Shown: in pieces, positions 43,148-52,358 of the stretch
How positions within the stretch are numbered: position 1 is the stretch's first letter
Layout of the letters: every line of letters starts with the position of its first letter
Assembly: GCA_029067355.1 (NCBI GenBank)
Contig: JAIEEQ010000031.1
Span: forward strand, 1-58,616
DNA: 58,616 nt
Reading direction: 5' to 3'
From: Anaeroplasmataceae bacterium
GTDB lineage: Bacteria > Bacillota_I > Bacilli_A > Acholeplasmatales > Anaeroplasmataceae
The notes under the pieces: generated by a model
The model's input: the letters and a program-made list of their open reading frames with translations, nothing else
What the model was told of the DNA's origin: nothing
Databases searched by the model: none
Program-made: the position numbers and the translations under genes

Positions 43148-45391
43148 CGCTTTCCCTCCTTTTTCTTTTATTTTCTTTGTTTTAAAGGTATTTAATCTCA
43201 ATGCATTTGTAACTACAAATACACTACTGAAACTCATTGCAAGCGCAGATATGATAGGATTTAATTTTATATGAAATGCATAGTAGAACATACCAGATGC
43301 AAATAGTATTCCAATCACGTTATAGAAGAATGCCCAGAATAAGTTCCCTTTGATATTGTTAATCGTTCTACGACTAAGCTTAATTGCACTATAAACATCA
43401 GTCAAGGAATTGGATACTAAAATAATATCTGCTGCATCAATGGCGATATCTGCCCCACAGCCAATAGCAATCCCAATATCAGCACTCATTAATGCAGGAG
43501 CATCATTGATTCCATCTCCAACCATTGCAACCTTTTTTCCTTTTGCCTGTTCATTTTTGACAGCATTTTGTTTTTCATCAGGTAGAACATCACTTATGAC
43601 ATATTCAATTCCTACCTCCTTTGCAATACTTGAAGCAGTAGAGGCATTATCTCCTGTCAGCATAATGACTTCTAGGCCTAATTGCTTTAGCTTAGAGATT
43701 CCTTCCCTAGAATCTTCCTTTATGGTATCCTTTACTGCAATAACTCCTATGAACCTATGATTCTTTGCAACAAAGAGTGGAGTAACTCCATTTTTGCAAA
43801 TGGATTGGATTCTTTCATCCTCCACATCCAGTTTTATTCCTAGGGTAGTTAAAAAGCTTTTATTTCCAATGTAATAGGAGTCAGAATCTATTGTACCCTC
43901 AATGCCTAGTCCTGCATGACTATCATATCTAGATAGTACAAAAGGAACTAAATTAAGTTCATTTGCTTTTTGAACAATTGCAGAAGCTAAAGGATGCTCT
44001 GATTTTTGTTCCAAGGTGAAAGCAATTCTTAATAAATCATCCTCTGTAAGACATATATAGTCTACTACATGCGGTTTTCCTTCTGTTATGGTACCTGTTT
44101 TATCTAAAATAATGGTATTAATCTTGTGAGTTCTTTCTAGTATTTCTGCATTTTTAATAAGTAATCCATTTCTTGCTGCAACCCCAGTAGCAACCATAAT
44201 GGCAACAGGAGTTGCTAATCCTAATGCACAAGGGCATGCAATGACAAGCACTGAAATTCCAATTCCAAAAGCAAAGCTTGGTCCTTCTAAAAAGCAAAAT
44301 ACAATAAAGCTAATTAGGGCTATCAGCATAACAATTGGAACGAAGAAGAAGGAAATTCTATCCGCCAGCTTAGAGATTGGTGCCTTTGAATTTCTAGCCT
44401 CCTCAACCAGCTTTATAATGGTATTGATTGTAGTATCTTCTCCAACCTTTGTAGCTTTTAATATAACATAACCATTAGTCAGTATTGTTGAAGAAATGGC
44501 TTCCTCATTTTGCTGTTTATATACAGGGATACTTTCTCCTGTTATATTGCTTTGGTCAAAGGATCCACTTCCTTCAATGATGATTCCATCTACTGGAACC
44601 TGCATTCCTTTTTTGACGATAATCTGATCGTCAAGCTGAACTTGCTCAATGAAGACCTCCATCTCTTTTCCATCTTTTAATAGTAAAGCCGTCTTTGGGG
44701 CTAAATCCATTAATTTTTCAATAGAATCATTTGTTTTTTTCTTTGATTTTCCTTCTAAGTATTTTCCTACTGAAACAAGAACTAAAATCATTGATGCAGA
44801 TTCTAAATACAGCTCATGAGCCAAATGAGAGATATCCTCATGCACTCCCAAACGATATGCCATTAAATAGATTATATAGATACCATAAATCAAACTAGCA
44901 GAAGAGCCCATCGCAATTAGGCTATCCATATTTGGAGATCTTTTCCAAAGTCGTTTAAAGCCGTTAATAAAATAATTTCGGTACAAGAAAACGACAGGTA
45001 AAGTTAATAAAAGCTCTGTAATAGCAAGAATTAAAGGATTTTGCTCAAAGATAGGAGGAATAGGAATGTGAATCATAGGACCCATACACAAATAGAAAAC
45101 TAAAAACGCAAAGATTCCTGCAATACATAGTGTTCGTCCCTTGTAATCCTTAGAAGAGGCTACGCTCTCTTTTTCCTTTGTTCCCTCAGGTATAGCTTTG
45201 TATCCTGCCTTACTTACAGCCTCTCTAATCTGGTTTTCTGTAAGATTTTTTTCATTATAGGAAACATCCATCGCATTTGCTAGTAAATTGACATTACATG
45301 ATTCAATTCCCTCTAGCTTTTCTACCGCATGCTGTACATGACTTTGACAGGCAGAACAGGTCATTCCCTCAATTTTAAATTTTTGTTTCAT
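42947..45391 (-). CDS. copA: Copper-exporting P-type ATPase with fused C-terminal CopZ-like domain
   Basis: 814 residues. N-terminal HMA domain (GMTCSAC, C12 and C15), P1B ATPase core with TGES, the CPC motif (386-388) in TM6, DKTGT (D430) and GDGIND, then a second complete HMA domain at the C-terminus (749-814, GMMCKHC, C761 and C764). HMA domains are normally N-terminal; the C-terminal one looks like a former copZ gene joined in frame, since M749 is preceded by a perfect Shine-Dalgarno. Exports Cu(I). Located 8 nt behind csoR. Confidence 0.93.
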   Translation of the reverse strand: MKQKFKIEGMTCSACQSHVQHAVEKLEGIESCNVNLLANAMDVSYNEKNLTENQIREAVSKAGYKAIPEGTKEKESVASSKDYKGRTLCIAGIFAFLVFYLCMGPMIHIPIPPIFEQNPLILAITELLLTLPVVFLYRNYFINGFKRLWKRSPNMDSLIAMGSSASLIYGIYIIYLMAYRLGVHEDISHLAHELYLESASMILVLVSVGKYLEGKSKKKTNDSIEKLMDLAPKTALLLKDGKEMEVFIEQVQLDDQIIVKKGMQVPVDGIIIEGSGSFDQSNITGESIPVYKQQNEEAISSTILTNGYVILKATKVGEDTTINTIIKLVEEARNSKAPISKLADRISFFFVPIVMLIALISFIVFCFLEGPSFAFGIGISVLVIACPCALGLATPVAIMVATGVAARNGLLIKNAEILERTHKINTIILDKTGTITEGKPHVVDYICLTEDDLLRIAFTLEQKSEHPLASAIVQKANELNLVPFVLSRYDSHAGLGIEGTIDSDSYYIGNKSFLTTLGIKLDVEDERIQSICKNGVTPLFVAKNHRFIGVIAVKDTIKEDSREGISKLKQLGLEVIMLTGDNASTASSIAKEVGIEYVISDVLPDEKQNAVKNEQAKGKKVAMVGDGINDAPALMSADIGIAIGCGADIAIDAADIILVSNSLTDVYSAIKLSRRTINNIKGNLFWAFFYNVIGILFASGMFYYAFHIKLNPIISALAMSFSSVFVVTNALRLNTFKTKKIKEKGGKAMESITLQIEGMMCKHCQGRVEQALSSVAGVSKVEVSLEKKAATITGDGITKEVLSKAVTDAGYEVK

Positions 45392-45399
45392 TTTATCAC

Positions 45400-45693
45400 C
45401 TACTGAAATCTTTTAAATAAGTCAACAATTTCATCTAAAACATCATCATTTCCTATCAATATATTTTCCTTTACACAGGATTTTATGTGCTTATCTAGCA
45501 TAAAATTGGCAAAGGATTTAATTGATTTGTCAATTGCTGAAAGCTGAATTAATATTTCATCACAATATCGATCATCTTGTATCATATTGTTTATACCTCT
45601 AATTTGGCCTTCAATCCGATTTAATCTATTGGTCAATATTCTTTTATCCTCTTCCGTTCGGTAGGTTTTTTTTTCTTCACAACAATTTCTCAT
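45400..45693 (-). CDS. csoR: CsoR-family copper-sensing repressor
   Basis: 97 residues. All-helical CsoR/FrmR family with Cu(I) ligands C44 (DDRYC), H69 and C73 (DKHIKSC), with the same spacing as characterised CsoR proteins (25 and 4). It represses copA until copper binds. First gene of the csoR-copA operon. Confidence 0.92.
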   Translation of the reverse strand: MRNCCEEKKTYRTEEDKRILTNRLNRIEGQIRGINNMIQDDRYCDEILIQLSAIDKSIKSFANFMLDKHIKSCVKENILIGNDDVLDEIVDLFKRFQ

Positions 45694-45716
45694 TTTTATC
45701 GCCTCTTTTCATTATT

Positions 45717-45746
45717 ATTCTATACCCATGAGGGGTATAATGTCAA
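45717..45746 (-). promoter_or_regulatory. csoR promoter with copper operator
   Basis: Minus strand TTGACA (45746-45741), 18 bp, TAGAAT (45722-45717). The spacer holds TATACCC (45721-45727), N5, GGGTATA (45733-45739), a perfect palindrome of the GC-centred type bound by CsoR. Confidence 0.85.
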
Positions 45747-46093
45747 GAAAAAATATAAAAAATTTTTCATACGAAATGGCTAGTGTTTTTTATGATAAGG
45801 ATAACATTTATAAATTTAATGATACTATGAGAAACAGGCTCTGCTAAAAAATGTTCATGTAAAGAGGAAGTAGTTGATTTTTTTGATTGTAATTCTTATA
45901 AATATAGACATCCTTCTAAACGGTATACACAAATAGTCTTTAGGAAATCTTATAGCTAAAACATATTATTTCATTAAGCAGAAAGCATCTTTATTTCAGT
46001 TTATTTTTTAAACTTTTTCTCTTGATGCCTATATATTAAATTATAGGTTGTTCAAGTAAATATTTCTATTTTTCATCTTGATACATAAATGAA
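45747..46093. other. Intergenic stretch without a supportable gene
   Basis: About 350 bases of AT-rich sequence. One frame is open from 45831 to the stop at 45957 (about 42 codons, Lys/Tyr/Ser-rich) without a start codon or Shine-Dalgarno; it may be a decayed coding remnant. No terminator, promoter or repeat is convincing here. Confidence 0.4.
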
Positions 46094-46122
46094 TTGACAA
46101 AGAACAAAAAATAAGTTATGAT
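46094..46122 (+). promoter_or_regulatory. Promoter of the riboswitch-controlled P2 ATPase
   Basis: TTGACA (46094-46099), 17 bp, TATGAT (46117-46122). Confidence 0.8.
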
Positions 46123-46129
46123 AATAATG

Positions 46130-46287
46130 CTTAAGGGAGTAGATGACCCAATAGGGTAGTGAATTTCGTCAGAACGAGGGAAACTTCCGGAATTACTTGA
46201 AACATCAAGACTTAAGGATAGTAGTAGTACTATGCTTGTCTTGGGTATAATAAACGATAGACAGGCTGAATGCCTGTTTTTATTTTT
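46130..46287 (+). promoter_or_regulatory. yybP-ykoY-type (manganese) riboswitch with terminator
   Basis: The aptamer starts CTTAAG-GGAGTAG (46130-46142) and ends AGA-CTTAAG (46208-46216), closing P1; GGGAGTAG is the hallmark of the class. Three alternative pairings follow: hairpin CAAGAC..AAGGATAGTA with TACTATGCTTGTCTTG (46206-46243); GCTTGTCT (46234-46241) with AGACAGGC (46259-46266); and terminator ACAGGC/GCCTGT plus T run (46261-46287). This fits an ON switch: P1 breaks the first hairpin, freeing GCTTGTCT to disrupt the terminator. A P2 ATPase with this leader is known in lactococci. Confidence 0.75.
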
Positions 46288-46297
46288 TGGAGGAAAT

Positions 46298-49060
46298 ATG
46301 GAAAAGAATTTAAATTTTGAGCAAAAAAGCATTGAAGAAGTAGAAAGACAACTATGTACAGATTGCAAGAGGGGATTAAAGGAAAAAGATGCAGAAGCTA
46401 GATTAGCGAGTTATGGACCAAATGAACTCAAAGCAAAAAAAAGAAAATCATGGTTTAAGGTTTTCTTAGGAGAACTTAATAATCCTATGATATTTGTTTT
46501 ATTTGCTGCAATTGCTGTTACTCTTTGTGTTTCTATTTATGATACGATACAAACTATAAAATCTGGAGAGTCATTTTCATTTTTAAAAACAGGAGATTGG
46601 CCAGATGTAATTATTATCTTGGCAGTAATATTTTTGAATGCCTTTATTGGTACCATTCAGGAGCTGAAAGCAGAAACCTCCTTAGAGGCATTGCAAAAAA
46701 TGTCTAGTCCAGAAGTAACAGTGATTCGAGAAGGAATTCGCAAGAAAATCAAATCTGCCTTTTTAGTGCCAGGGGACGTTGTTGTATTAGAAGAGGGAGA
46801 TACAATTGGTGCAGATTTGAGATTGACGGAGGCAATTAATTTGAAAATTAATGAAGCTTCCTTGACAGGAGAGTCTGTTCCTTCAGAGAAGAATTGTGAG
46901 CTTGTATTTTCTAATCCTGTTGGCTTAGGTGATAGGGAAAACTGTGCATTTATGTCTACCACGGTAAGCTATGGTAGAGGAATGGGGATTGTAATTCATA
47001 CAGGTATGGAAACAGAGATTGGAAAAATTGCATCTGTGATAGAGGAAGCCAAGCCAGAGCCAACACCACTTCAAAGGATTTTGGCAAGGCTTTCAAAGAC
47101 ACTGGGATTTTTGACCCTGGGTATTGTTTTTGCAGTACTCCTCGTTCATATTATCTGGATATGTATTGATGGAAAGGGAACTTCTGTTGAAGCCTATGTT
47201 GAAGCTATATTAACAGCAATTTCCTTGGCAGTTGCTGCTATTCCAGAAGGCTTGCCAGCAGTTGTTACTATTGTCTTATCTATTGGAGTTCAAAAAATGG
47301 TTAAAGCCAATACAGTTGTTAGAAAGCTGCCAAGTGTTGAAACCTTGGGAGCTGTAAAAATTGTTTGTTCTGATAAAACAGGCACATTAACACAAAATCA
47401 AATGAAGGTGGTTGAAGCCTTTATAAACTATGAAGTCATAGGCTGTGATGACTTTTTAGAAAAATCCTCCTCCTTGGAATTCTTAGCCTGTGGATTAAGT
47501 CTATGCTCTAATGCAACCGTAGATGAGGGGCTTTATGGTGATCCTACGGAAATTGCTTTAGTTTTATTTGCTAATGAGCTAGGACTTCACAAAAAGGATT
47601 TAGAACGGGTAACTCCTAGAATAGCAGAGCTTCCCTTTGATAGTGAGCGAAAGATGATGTCTACTATGCACATGAAAGAGAATCAAAGGATTATATATAC
47701 CAAAGGGGCTTTAGATAGTATTTTAAAAAGAACAGCTTATATACAAAAAGAAAATGATGTTGTACCTATAACTGCATCTGATGTTGATCAAATTATGAAT
47801 GCGAATCATCATTTTTCTGCTAGAGCCTTGCGTGTGTTGGCCTTGGCGTATCAAACAGGAGAGGAGATAACAGAGGACAATTTAGTTTTTGTAGGACTAG
47901 TTGCAATGATTGATCCTCCTAGAGTGGAGGCAAAGCCGGCAGTAGAAAAATTTAAAACAGCGGGTATTACAACTGTTATGATTACTGGGGATCATAAGGA
48001 TACTGCCTTTGCTGTTGCATCTGAGCTAGGGATATGTCAAACCATAGATCAATGCTATATTGGAGCTGAAATTGATGAAATAGGCTTTGAAGAATTAAAG
48101 GAAGTGTGCAAGAAGGCAAGAGTTTTTGCAAGAGTATCCCCTCAAAATAAAGTAGATATAGTTAAAGCCTATCAGGCCTTGGGGAATATCGTTTCTATGA
48201 CAGGAGATGGAGTCAATGATGCACCAAGCTTAAAAACAGCTGACATTGGTATAGCTATGGGAATAACGGGTACTGACGTTGCAAAGGGAGCTGCGGATAT
48301 GGTTCTGACAGATGACAATTTTGCTTCTATTGAAAGAGCAGTAGAGGAAGGAAGAGGAATTTATTCTAACATTAGAAAGACAGTCTTTTTCCTTTTAGGA
48401 AGTAATATAGCAGAAGTATTTGCGTTGTTTTTACTTATTTGTTTAGGACTTCCCACTCCTTTGATTGCGATTCATCTATTATGGGTAAATCTTGTAACGG
48501 ATTCTTTGCCCGCAATTGCCTTAGGAATGCAACCTAAGGATGCAGATATTATGCAACAGAATCCAAGAAATCCTAAAGAAAGCATTTTTGCAAGAGGTGG
48601 TCTACTACTTACTATTGGGTATGGAATAGTTATCACTCTTGCAGTAATTTTAGCTTACTTTTCTTGCGGATGGTATAATGGAGCTTATACATTTTCTGAT
48701 ATAAGGAGTCTATACACTACAAATCCGATTATCTTGCATCAAGCTCAAACGATGGCTTTTACAACCCTTGCTTTTTGTGAGCTATTCCATATGATAGGTA
48801 TGAGTAACATCAAAAAATCCTTTGTTTGTGTTTTTGAAAATAAAAATTGGATGCTCCTTGTTGCCTTTGTTGTGGGCATACTCCTTCAGTTATTTGTTGT
48901 AGAAACTCCAGGAGTGAGGGATGTATTTTCCACCAGTAACTTAACTGGGATGGAATGGGGCATCACCATATTTCTTTCCATACTCCCTTTGCTTGTTCAT
49001 GAAATTGTAGTTTTTATTCTGTGGATCAGAAACAGAAGAAAAAAGAGGACTAGTTCATAA
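46298..49060 (+). CDS. P2-type cation-transporting ATPase (Ca2+/Mn2+ exporter)
   Basis: About 920 residues. Cation-ATPase N-domain start, TGES actuator loop, IPEGLP in TM4, phosphorylated DKTGTLTQNQ, GDGVNDAPSLK, and TM6 LLWVNLVTDSLPA as in SERCA/PMR1-like pumps. The substrate by family would be Ca2+; the manganese-type riboswitch upstream suggests Mn2+ export. ATG 46298 follows GGAGG; an earlier in-frame start at 46232 lies inside the riboswitch. The stop lies in the loop of the terminator hairpin. Confidence 0.9.
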   Translation: MEKNLNFEQKSIEEVERQLCTDCKRGLKEKDAEARLASYGPNELKAKKRKSWFKVFLGELNNPMIFVLFAAIAVTLCVSIYDTIQTIKSGESFSFLKTGDWPDVIIILAVIFLNAFIGTIQELKAETSLEALQKMSSPEVTVIREGIRKKIKSAFLVPGDVVVLEEGDTIGADLRLTEAINLKINEASLTGESVPSEKNCELVFSNPVGLGDRENCAFMSTTVSYGRGMGIVIHTGMETEIGKIASVIEEAKPEPTPLQRILARLSKTLGFLTLGIVFAVLLVHIIWICIDGKGTSVEAYVEAILTAISLAVAAIPEGLPAVVTIVLSIGVQKMVKANTVVRKLPSVETLGAVKIVCSDKTGTLTQNQMKVVEAFINYEVIGCDDFLEKSSSLEFLACGLSLCSNATVDEGLYGDPTEIALVLFANELGLHKKDLERVTPRIAELPFDSERKMMSTMHMKENQRIIYTKGALDSILKRTAYIQKENDVVPITASDVDQIMNANHHFSARALRVLALAYQTGEEITEDNLVFVGLVAMIDPPRVEAKPAVEKFKTAGITTVMITGDHKDTAFAVASELGICQTIDQCYIGAEIDEIGFEELKEVCKKARVFARVSPQNKVDIVKAYQALGNIVSMTGDGVNDAPSLKTADIGIAMGITGTDVAKGAADMVLTDDNFASIERAVEEGRGIYSNIRKTVFFLLGSNIAEVFALFLLICLGLPTPLIAIHLLWVNLVTDSLPAIALGMQPKDADIMQQNPRNPKESIFARGGLLLTIGYGIVITLAVILAYFSCGWYNGAYTFSDIRSLYTTNPIILHQAQTMAFTTLAFCELFHMIGMSNIKKSFVCVFENKNWMLLVAFVVGILLQLFVVETPGVRDVFSTSNLTGMEWGITIFLSILPLLVHEIVVFILWIRNRRKKRTSS

Positions 49061-49078
49061 TGAATTAGTCCTTTTTGC
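49046..49078. terminator. Bidirectional terminator between convergent genes
   Basis: AGGACTAGTTCA (49046-49057) pairs with TGAATTAGTCCT (49061-49072), loop TAA, with T run on the right and A run on the left. Confidence 0.85.
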
Positions 49079-50323
49079 TTATTTTTGATATTTACTTTTT
49101 ATATACTGATCAATTTCCTCTGCTACCTTCTTTGTTGCCGCAACAGCTTCAACAACCGTTCTTGCTCCTGAAACAACATCCCCTGCTGCATATACACCAG
49201 GTCTTGTTGTTGCTCCTTTTTCAGATGTTTCAATTAATCCTCTTTGATTGGTATCAATTTGCTTTGTGTTTTTAACAATATTTGTTTGAGCTCCTTGTCC
49301 AATTGCGATGATGACAGAAGAGCTTTCAATTTTATACGGATGCTCAGAGTCATTCTTGTAGGTGATTGTGCCATCCTCATTTTGGTGTTTAAGAACAGGT
49401 TCAACAATAATTCCATCTGCTTCAATTTTTATCGTGTTTAAATAATAGTTCATTTTAACGCCATCAACCTCAGCAAGCATTAATTCCTCCTCAAGGGCAG
49501 TAACCTCTTCCCGTCCACGGAAGAAGATAATATCTACCTTGGCAGCACTTTTTCTTAAAATCGTTCTTGCAGCATCCATGGCAACATTGCCTGCACCTAT
49601 AATAACTACATGATCTCCTAAATTATTATAGGAGTCTGGATTTTTCAAAAAATCAATTGCAAAATGAACATTTCCTAAGGTTTCTCCAGGTATACGTAGT
49701 CGATTTGGCTTCCAAACGCCTGTCCCAATAAAGATTGCATCATAACCATCCTCAAACATATCATCAATGGTAACTGTTGGACCAATAAGCGTATTTGGTC
49801 TAAAACGGATTCCTAAATCATTCATACGATTCAAAAGCTTATCTAGAAGAGATTTAGGAAGTCTGAATTCTGGAATGCCATATCGCAAAACACCACCAAT
49901 TTTATCCTTTGAATCAATAATTGTAACATCATAGCCCTTTTGCGCTAATATAATGGCTAGTGTAATACCAGCAGGACCTGCCCCAATGATTCCAACAAGA
50001 TGTCCATTTTTTACCTCAGGGTGCAGATTGGCTTTATCTAAAAAGAAGGTAGATATATAGTTTTCTACCTCAAAAAACTTGATAGGAGAATTTTTGTGAT
50101 TTAAAACACAATGGCCCATACAATTTTTTTCATGAGGGCAGATTAAAGAACATACAGCTGAAAGCGGATTGTTTGCAAAAAGCAATGCTCCAGCTTCCTC
50201 CATTTTCCCCTCTAGAAACATCTGCATAATTGTAGGGATTTCTGTTTTTACAGGACAGCCCTCCTTGCATAATGGTCTTTTACACTTTAAGCAACGTTGT
50301 GCCTCTTGAATAATATCACTCAT
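49079..50323 (-). CDS. GltD-like NAD(P)H-dependent oxidoreductase, stand-alone
   Basis: 414 residues. N-terminal Fe-S region with Cys motifs (CLKCKRPLCKEGCP, CSLICPHEKNCMGHC), FAD loop GIIGAGPAGITLA, NADPH loop VIIGAGNVAMDAA, and C-terminal AAGDVVSGARTVVEA. It resembles the small subunit of glutamate synthase and NfnB-like subunits. No gltB or partner is adjacent, so the electron acceptor is unknown. Single gene, divergent from the pseudouridine synthase. Confidence 0.85.
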   Translation of the reverse strand: MSDIIQEAQRCLKCKRPLCKEGCPVKTEIPTIMQMFLEGKMEEAGALLFANNPLSAVCSLICPHEKNCMGHCVLNHKNSPIKFFEVENYISTFFLDKANLHPEVKNGHLVGIIGAGPAGITLAIILAQKGYDVTIIDSKDKIGGVLRYGIPEFRLPKSLLDKLLNRMNDLGIRFRPNTLIGPTVTIDDMFEDGYDAIFIGTGVWKPNRLRIPGETLGNVHFAIDFLKNPDSYNNLGDHVVIIGAGNVAMDAARTILRKSAAKVDIIFFRGREEVTALEEELMLAEVDGVKMNYYLNTIKIEADGIIVEPVLKHQNEDGTITYKNDSEHPYKIESSSVIIAIGQGAQTNIVKNTKQIDTNQRGLIETSEKGATTRPGVYAAGDVVSGARTVVEAVAATKKVAEEIDQYIKSKYQK

Positions 50324-50418
50324 TATTCCTCACCTCATATTCTTTATTATACCTTGTTTTTGGAAAAATAGAAAGCGTTTTATTTATTTTCTACTATTAT
50401 TTGTGATACAATAGGGAT

Positions 50419-51258
50419 ATGAAAGAAAATGAATTGATTTTTAAAGTGGAAAAAGAAGATATTTTATCTGAAATATTAAAGACGAAATTCTCAAAACGAA
50501 TGTATCGTTATCTAAAATATAGTCAGGCTAAAGTTTTGGTGGATGGTCATCCTTTAGAGTGGTATAAAAGAGTTTCAAGGGATTCAATAATCCAAGTTTT
50601 TTATGAAACAAAAGAAAGGGAAATTGAGTGGGAATTTAGTCAGACTATCCCAGATATCTTATATGAGTCAGAGCACTACCTAGTTGTAAATAAGGAGCCT
50701 AATTTACTTACTATCCCAACAAAAGCAAATCCAAACAGTCTATATCAGCAGCTTCTTGCCTATTTGGGAAATCAAAGCATTCATATTTTAAATCGATTAG
50801 ATAAGGAAACAAGCGGACTGGTTGTTGTGGCAAAGGACCGTTATGCAGCAAGCCTGTTAGAGCCTACACATCAGCATATAATAAGGAAGTATCTATGCTT
50901 AGTGGAAGGAGTAGTTTTTGAAGATGGAATTATTCAAACCTATATAGACAAGGAAGAAAATAGTAATAAGCGTTATGTGAGTTCAGCAGGAAAATGGGCA
51001 GTGAGCCATTACCGTGTACTTAAAGCTTTCAAGGATTCAACTCTTTTAGAATTTACATTAGAAACAGGTCGTACCCATCAAATCCGTGTTCATACAAGGT
51101 ATATAGGGCATCCTATAATAGGAGATCACTTATATGGTGGAAAGGATAATGAGATTCTTTGCTTGACAAGCTACTTTGTTCAGTTTAAGGACCCCTTTAC
51201 AAATGAAGATGTTCAATGTGGCATTAAACAGAGGTGGAAGGATTATGGACGAGAATAA
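50419..51258 (+). CDS. RluA-family 23S rRNA/tRNA pseudouridine synthase
   Basis: 279 residues. Catalytic Asp in HILNRLDKETSG, then TGRTHQIRVH and GDHLYGG, the RluA family pattern. An S4-like N-terminal region is only partly visible. It isomerises uridine in RNA; the precise target cannot be told. It overlaps the following membrane protein gene by 14 nt. Confidence 0.9.
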   Translation: MKENELIFKVEKEDILSEILKTKFSKRMYRYLKYSQAKVLVDGHPLEWYKRVSRDSIIQVFYETKEREIEWEFSQTIPDILYESEHYLVVNKEPNLLTIPTKANPNSLYQQLLAYLGNQSIHILNRLDKETSGLVVVAKDRYAASLLEPTHQHIIRKYLCLVEGVVFEDGIIQTYIDKEENSNKRYVSSAGKWAVSHYRVLKAFKDSTLLEFTLETGRTHQIRVHTRYIGHPIIGDHLYGGKDNEILCLTSYFVQFKDPFTNEDVQCGIKQRWKDYGRE

Positions 51259-51985
51259 GAAAAGAAGATATAAAATATTACGAATTGCAATTCAAATCAC
51301 TTTGATTCTGGTTTTACTTGGACTTGCCATTTATGGGTGTATTGTTTTGTATCCAATTTTTAAACGTATGCAGAATGATGACATTTACCTAGAACAGGTC
51401 GTAGAAGGAATCCGGTCCTATGGAAGCTTTAGCTGGCTTGTATTAATTGGGATGCAGATTATCCAAACGGTTTTAGCAATTATTCCAGCTGGACCTGTTG
51501 TTATCCTGACAGGTATGCTTTATCCCCCTTTTTTGGCAGTTATTATCTGTTTGGTGGGGCAAACCCTAGGAGCTCTTGCTGTTATAGGATTGGTCAAGCT
51601 TTTTGGAGAAAGGTTTTTAGCCTTGTTTATTGACCCAGATCAGCCCAAAAAATTTAAACTACTTGAAGATGGAACTCGCTGTGGAGTATTAATGTTTTCT
51701 TATTTGCTGATTCCTTTTCTTCCAAAGGATCCAATTGCATTTATCGTTCCCTTTACCAAGGTGAAGGTTCGTCATTTTGTATGGATTAATTTAATTGCCA
51801 GACTTCCAATGACTATTGTATCTGTTCTTGTTGGGAATTCCGTTGTTTCAGGTAATTATATCGTTGGAATTGTGATTGGCTCTATCAGCTTTTTTCTGGC
51901 TATGCTATGCTTTATTTTTAATAAACGTATTGTTTTATGGCTAGATTATATTGCAACCAAAAAAACAGAACGCTCTAGGGAATAA
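51245..51985 (+). CDS. TVP38/TMEM64-family (DedA-like) membrane protein
   Basis: About 246 residues. N-terminal anchor (10-35) and several further membrane helices; VVILTGMLYPPFLAVIICLVG and LIPFLPKDPIAFIVPFTKVKVRHFVWINLIARLP carry the VTT-domain signature re-entrant loops. These proteins are linked to lipid scrambling or flipping. ATG 51245 overlaps the synthase gene. Confidence 0.85.
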   Translation: MDENKKRRYKILRIAIQITLILVLLGLAIYGCIVLYPIFKRMQNDDIYLEQVVEGIRSYGSFSWLVLIGMQIIQTVLAIIPAGPVVILTGMLYPPFLAVIICLVGQTLGALAVIGLVKLFGERFLALFIDPDQPKKFKLLEDGTRCGVLMFSYLLIPFLPKDPIAFIVPFTKVKVRHFVWINLIARLPMTIVSVLVGNSVVSGNYIVGIVIGSISFFLAMLCFIFNKRIVLWLDYIATKKTERSRE

Positions 51986-52001
51986 TTTTTTAAAAAAGGC
52001 T

Positions 52002-52031
52002 CATACTATTCTTGAAAGGAAGAAGAGTATG
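52002..52031 (+). promoter_or_regulatory. Hairpin enclosing the ribosome-binding site of the DUF1540 gene
   Basis: CATACT and TTCTT (52002-52013) pair with AAGAA and AGTATG (52020-52031) with one mismatch. The Shine-Dalgarno GAAAGGA lies in the loop and the start codon at the base of the stem, so translation could be controlled by this fold. No T run, so it is not a terminator. Confidence 0.55.
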
Positions 52032-52358
52032 ACAAACGTGAATTGTAATGTTAAAATGTGTGGATACAATGAAAATTGTAAATGTGCAAAAAAGCATATT
52101 AATGTAGAAGGCTTATTTGCGAAAAGCAAAATTGGTACCTTTTGCCAAAGCTTTAAAAATCCTCACAATTCTGACATTTTAGTTTCTGAAATGGCAAAGG
52201 AAATGTCTGCTGAGGATGCACCTGTTAAGGTCTTATGCAGTGCAAATTACTGTATTCATAATGAAAATAATGAATGTGTTGCAAAAGACATCAGCATTGG
52301 AAATGAAAATGCAAGCTATCGTAGTGAAACAGAATGTGATAGCTTTAAAGCTCGTTAA
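52029..52358 (+). CDS. DUF1540 protein (two Cys-rich modules)
   Basis: 109 residues. Two copies of the DUF1540 module: VNCNVKMCGYNENCKCAKKHINV with TFCQSF, and VLCSANYCIHNENNECVAKDISI with ECDSF. The four Cys in each suggest metal binding. Function unknown. It converges on, and overlaps by 14 bp, the glutamine amidotransferase gene. Confidence 0.85.
   Translation: MTNVNCNVKMCGYNENCKCAKKHINVEGLFAKSKIGTFCQSFKNPHNSDILVSEMAKEMSAEDAPVKVLCSANYCIHNENNECVAKDISIGNENASYRSETECDSFKAR

Noticed and set aside
45831-45959. Small coding remnant between csoR and the riboswitch
   Set aside because: About 42 open codons without start or Shine-Dalgarno; at this AT content such a frame occurs by chance and I cannot assign a family.
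46232-46297. Earlier in-frame start for the P2 ATPase
   Set aside because: It falls in the riboswitch expression platform; ATG 46298 has GGAGG and fits the family.
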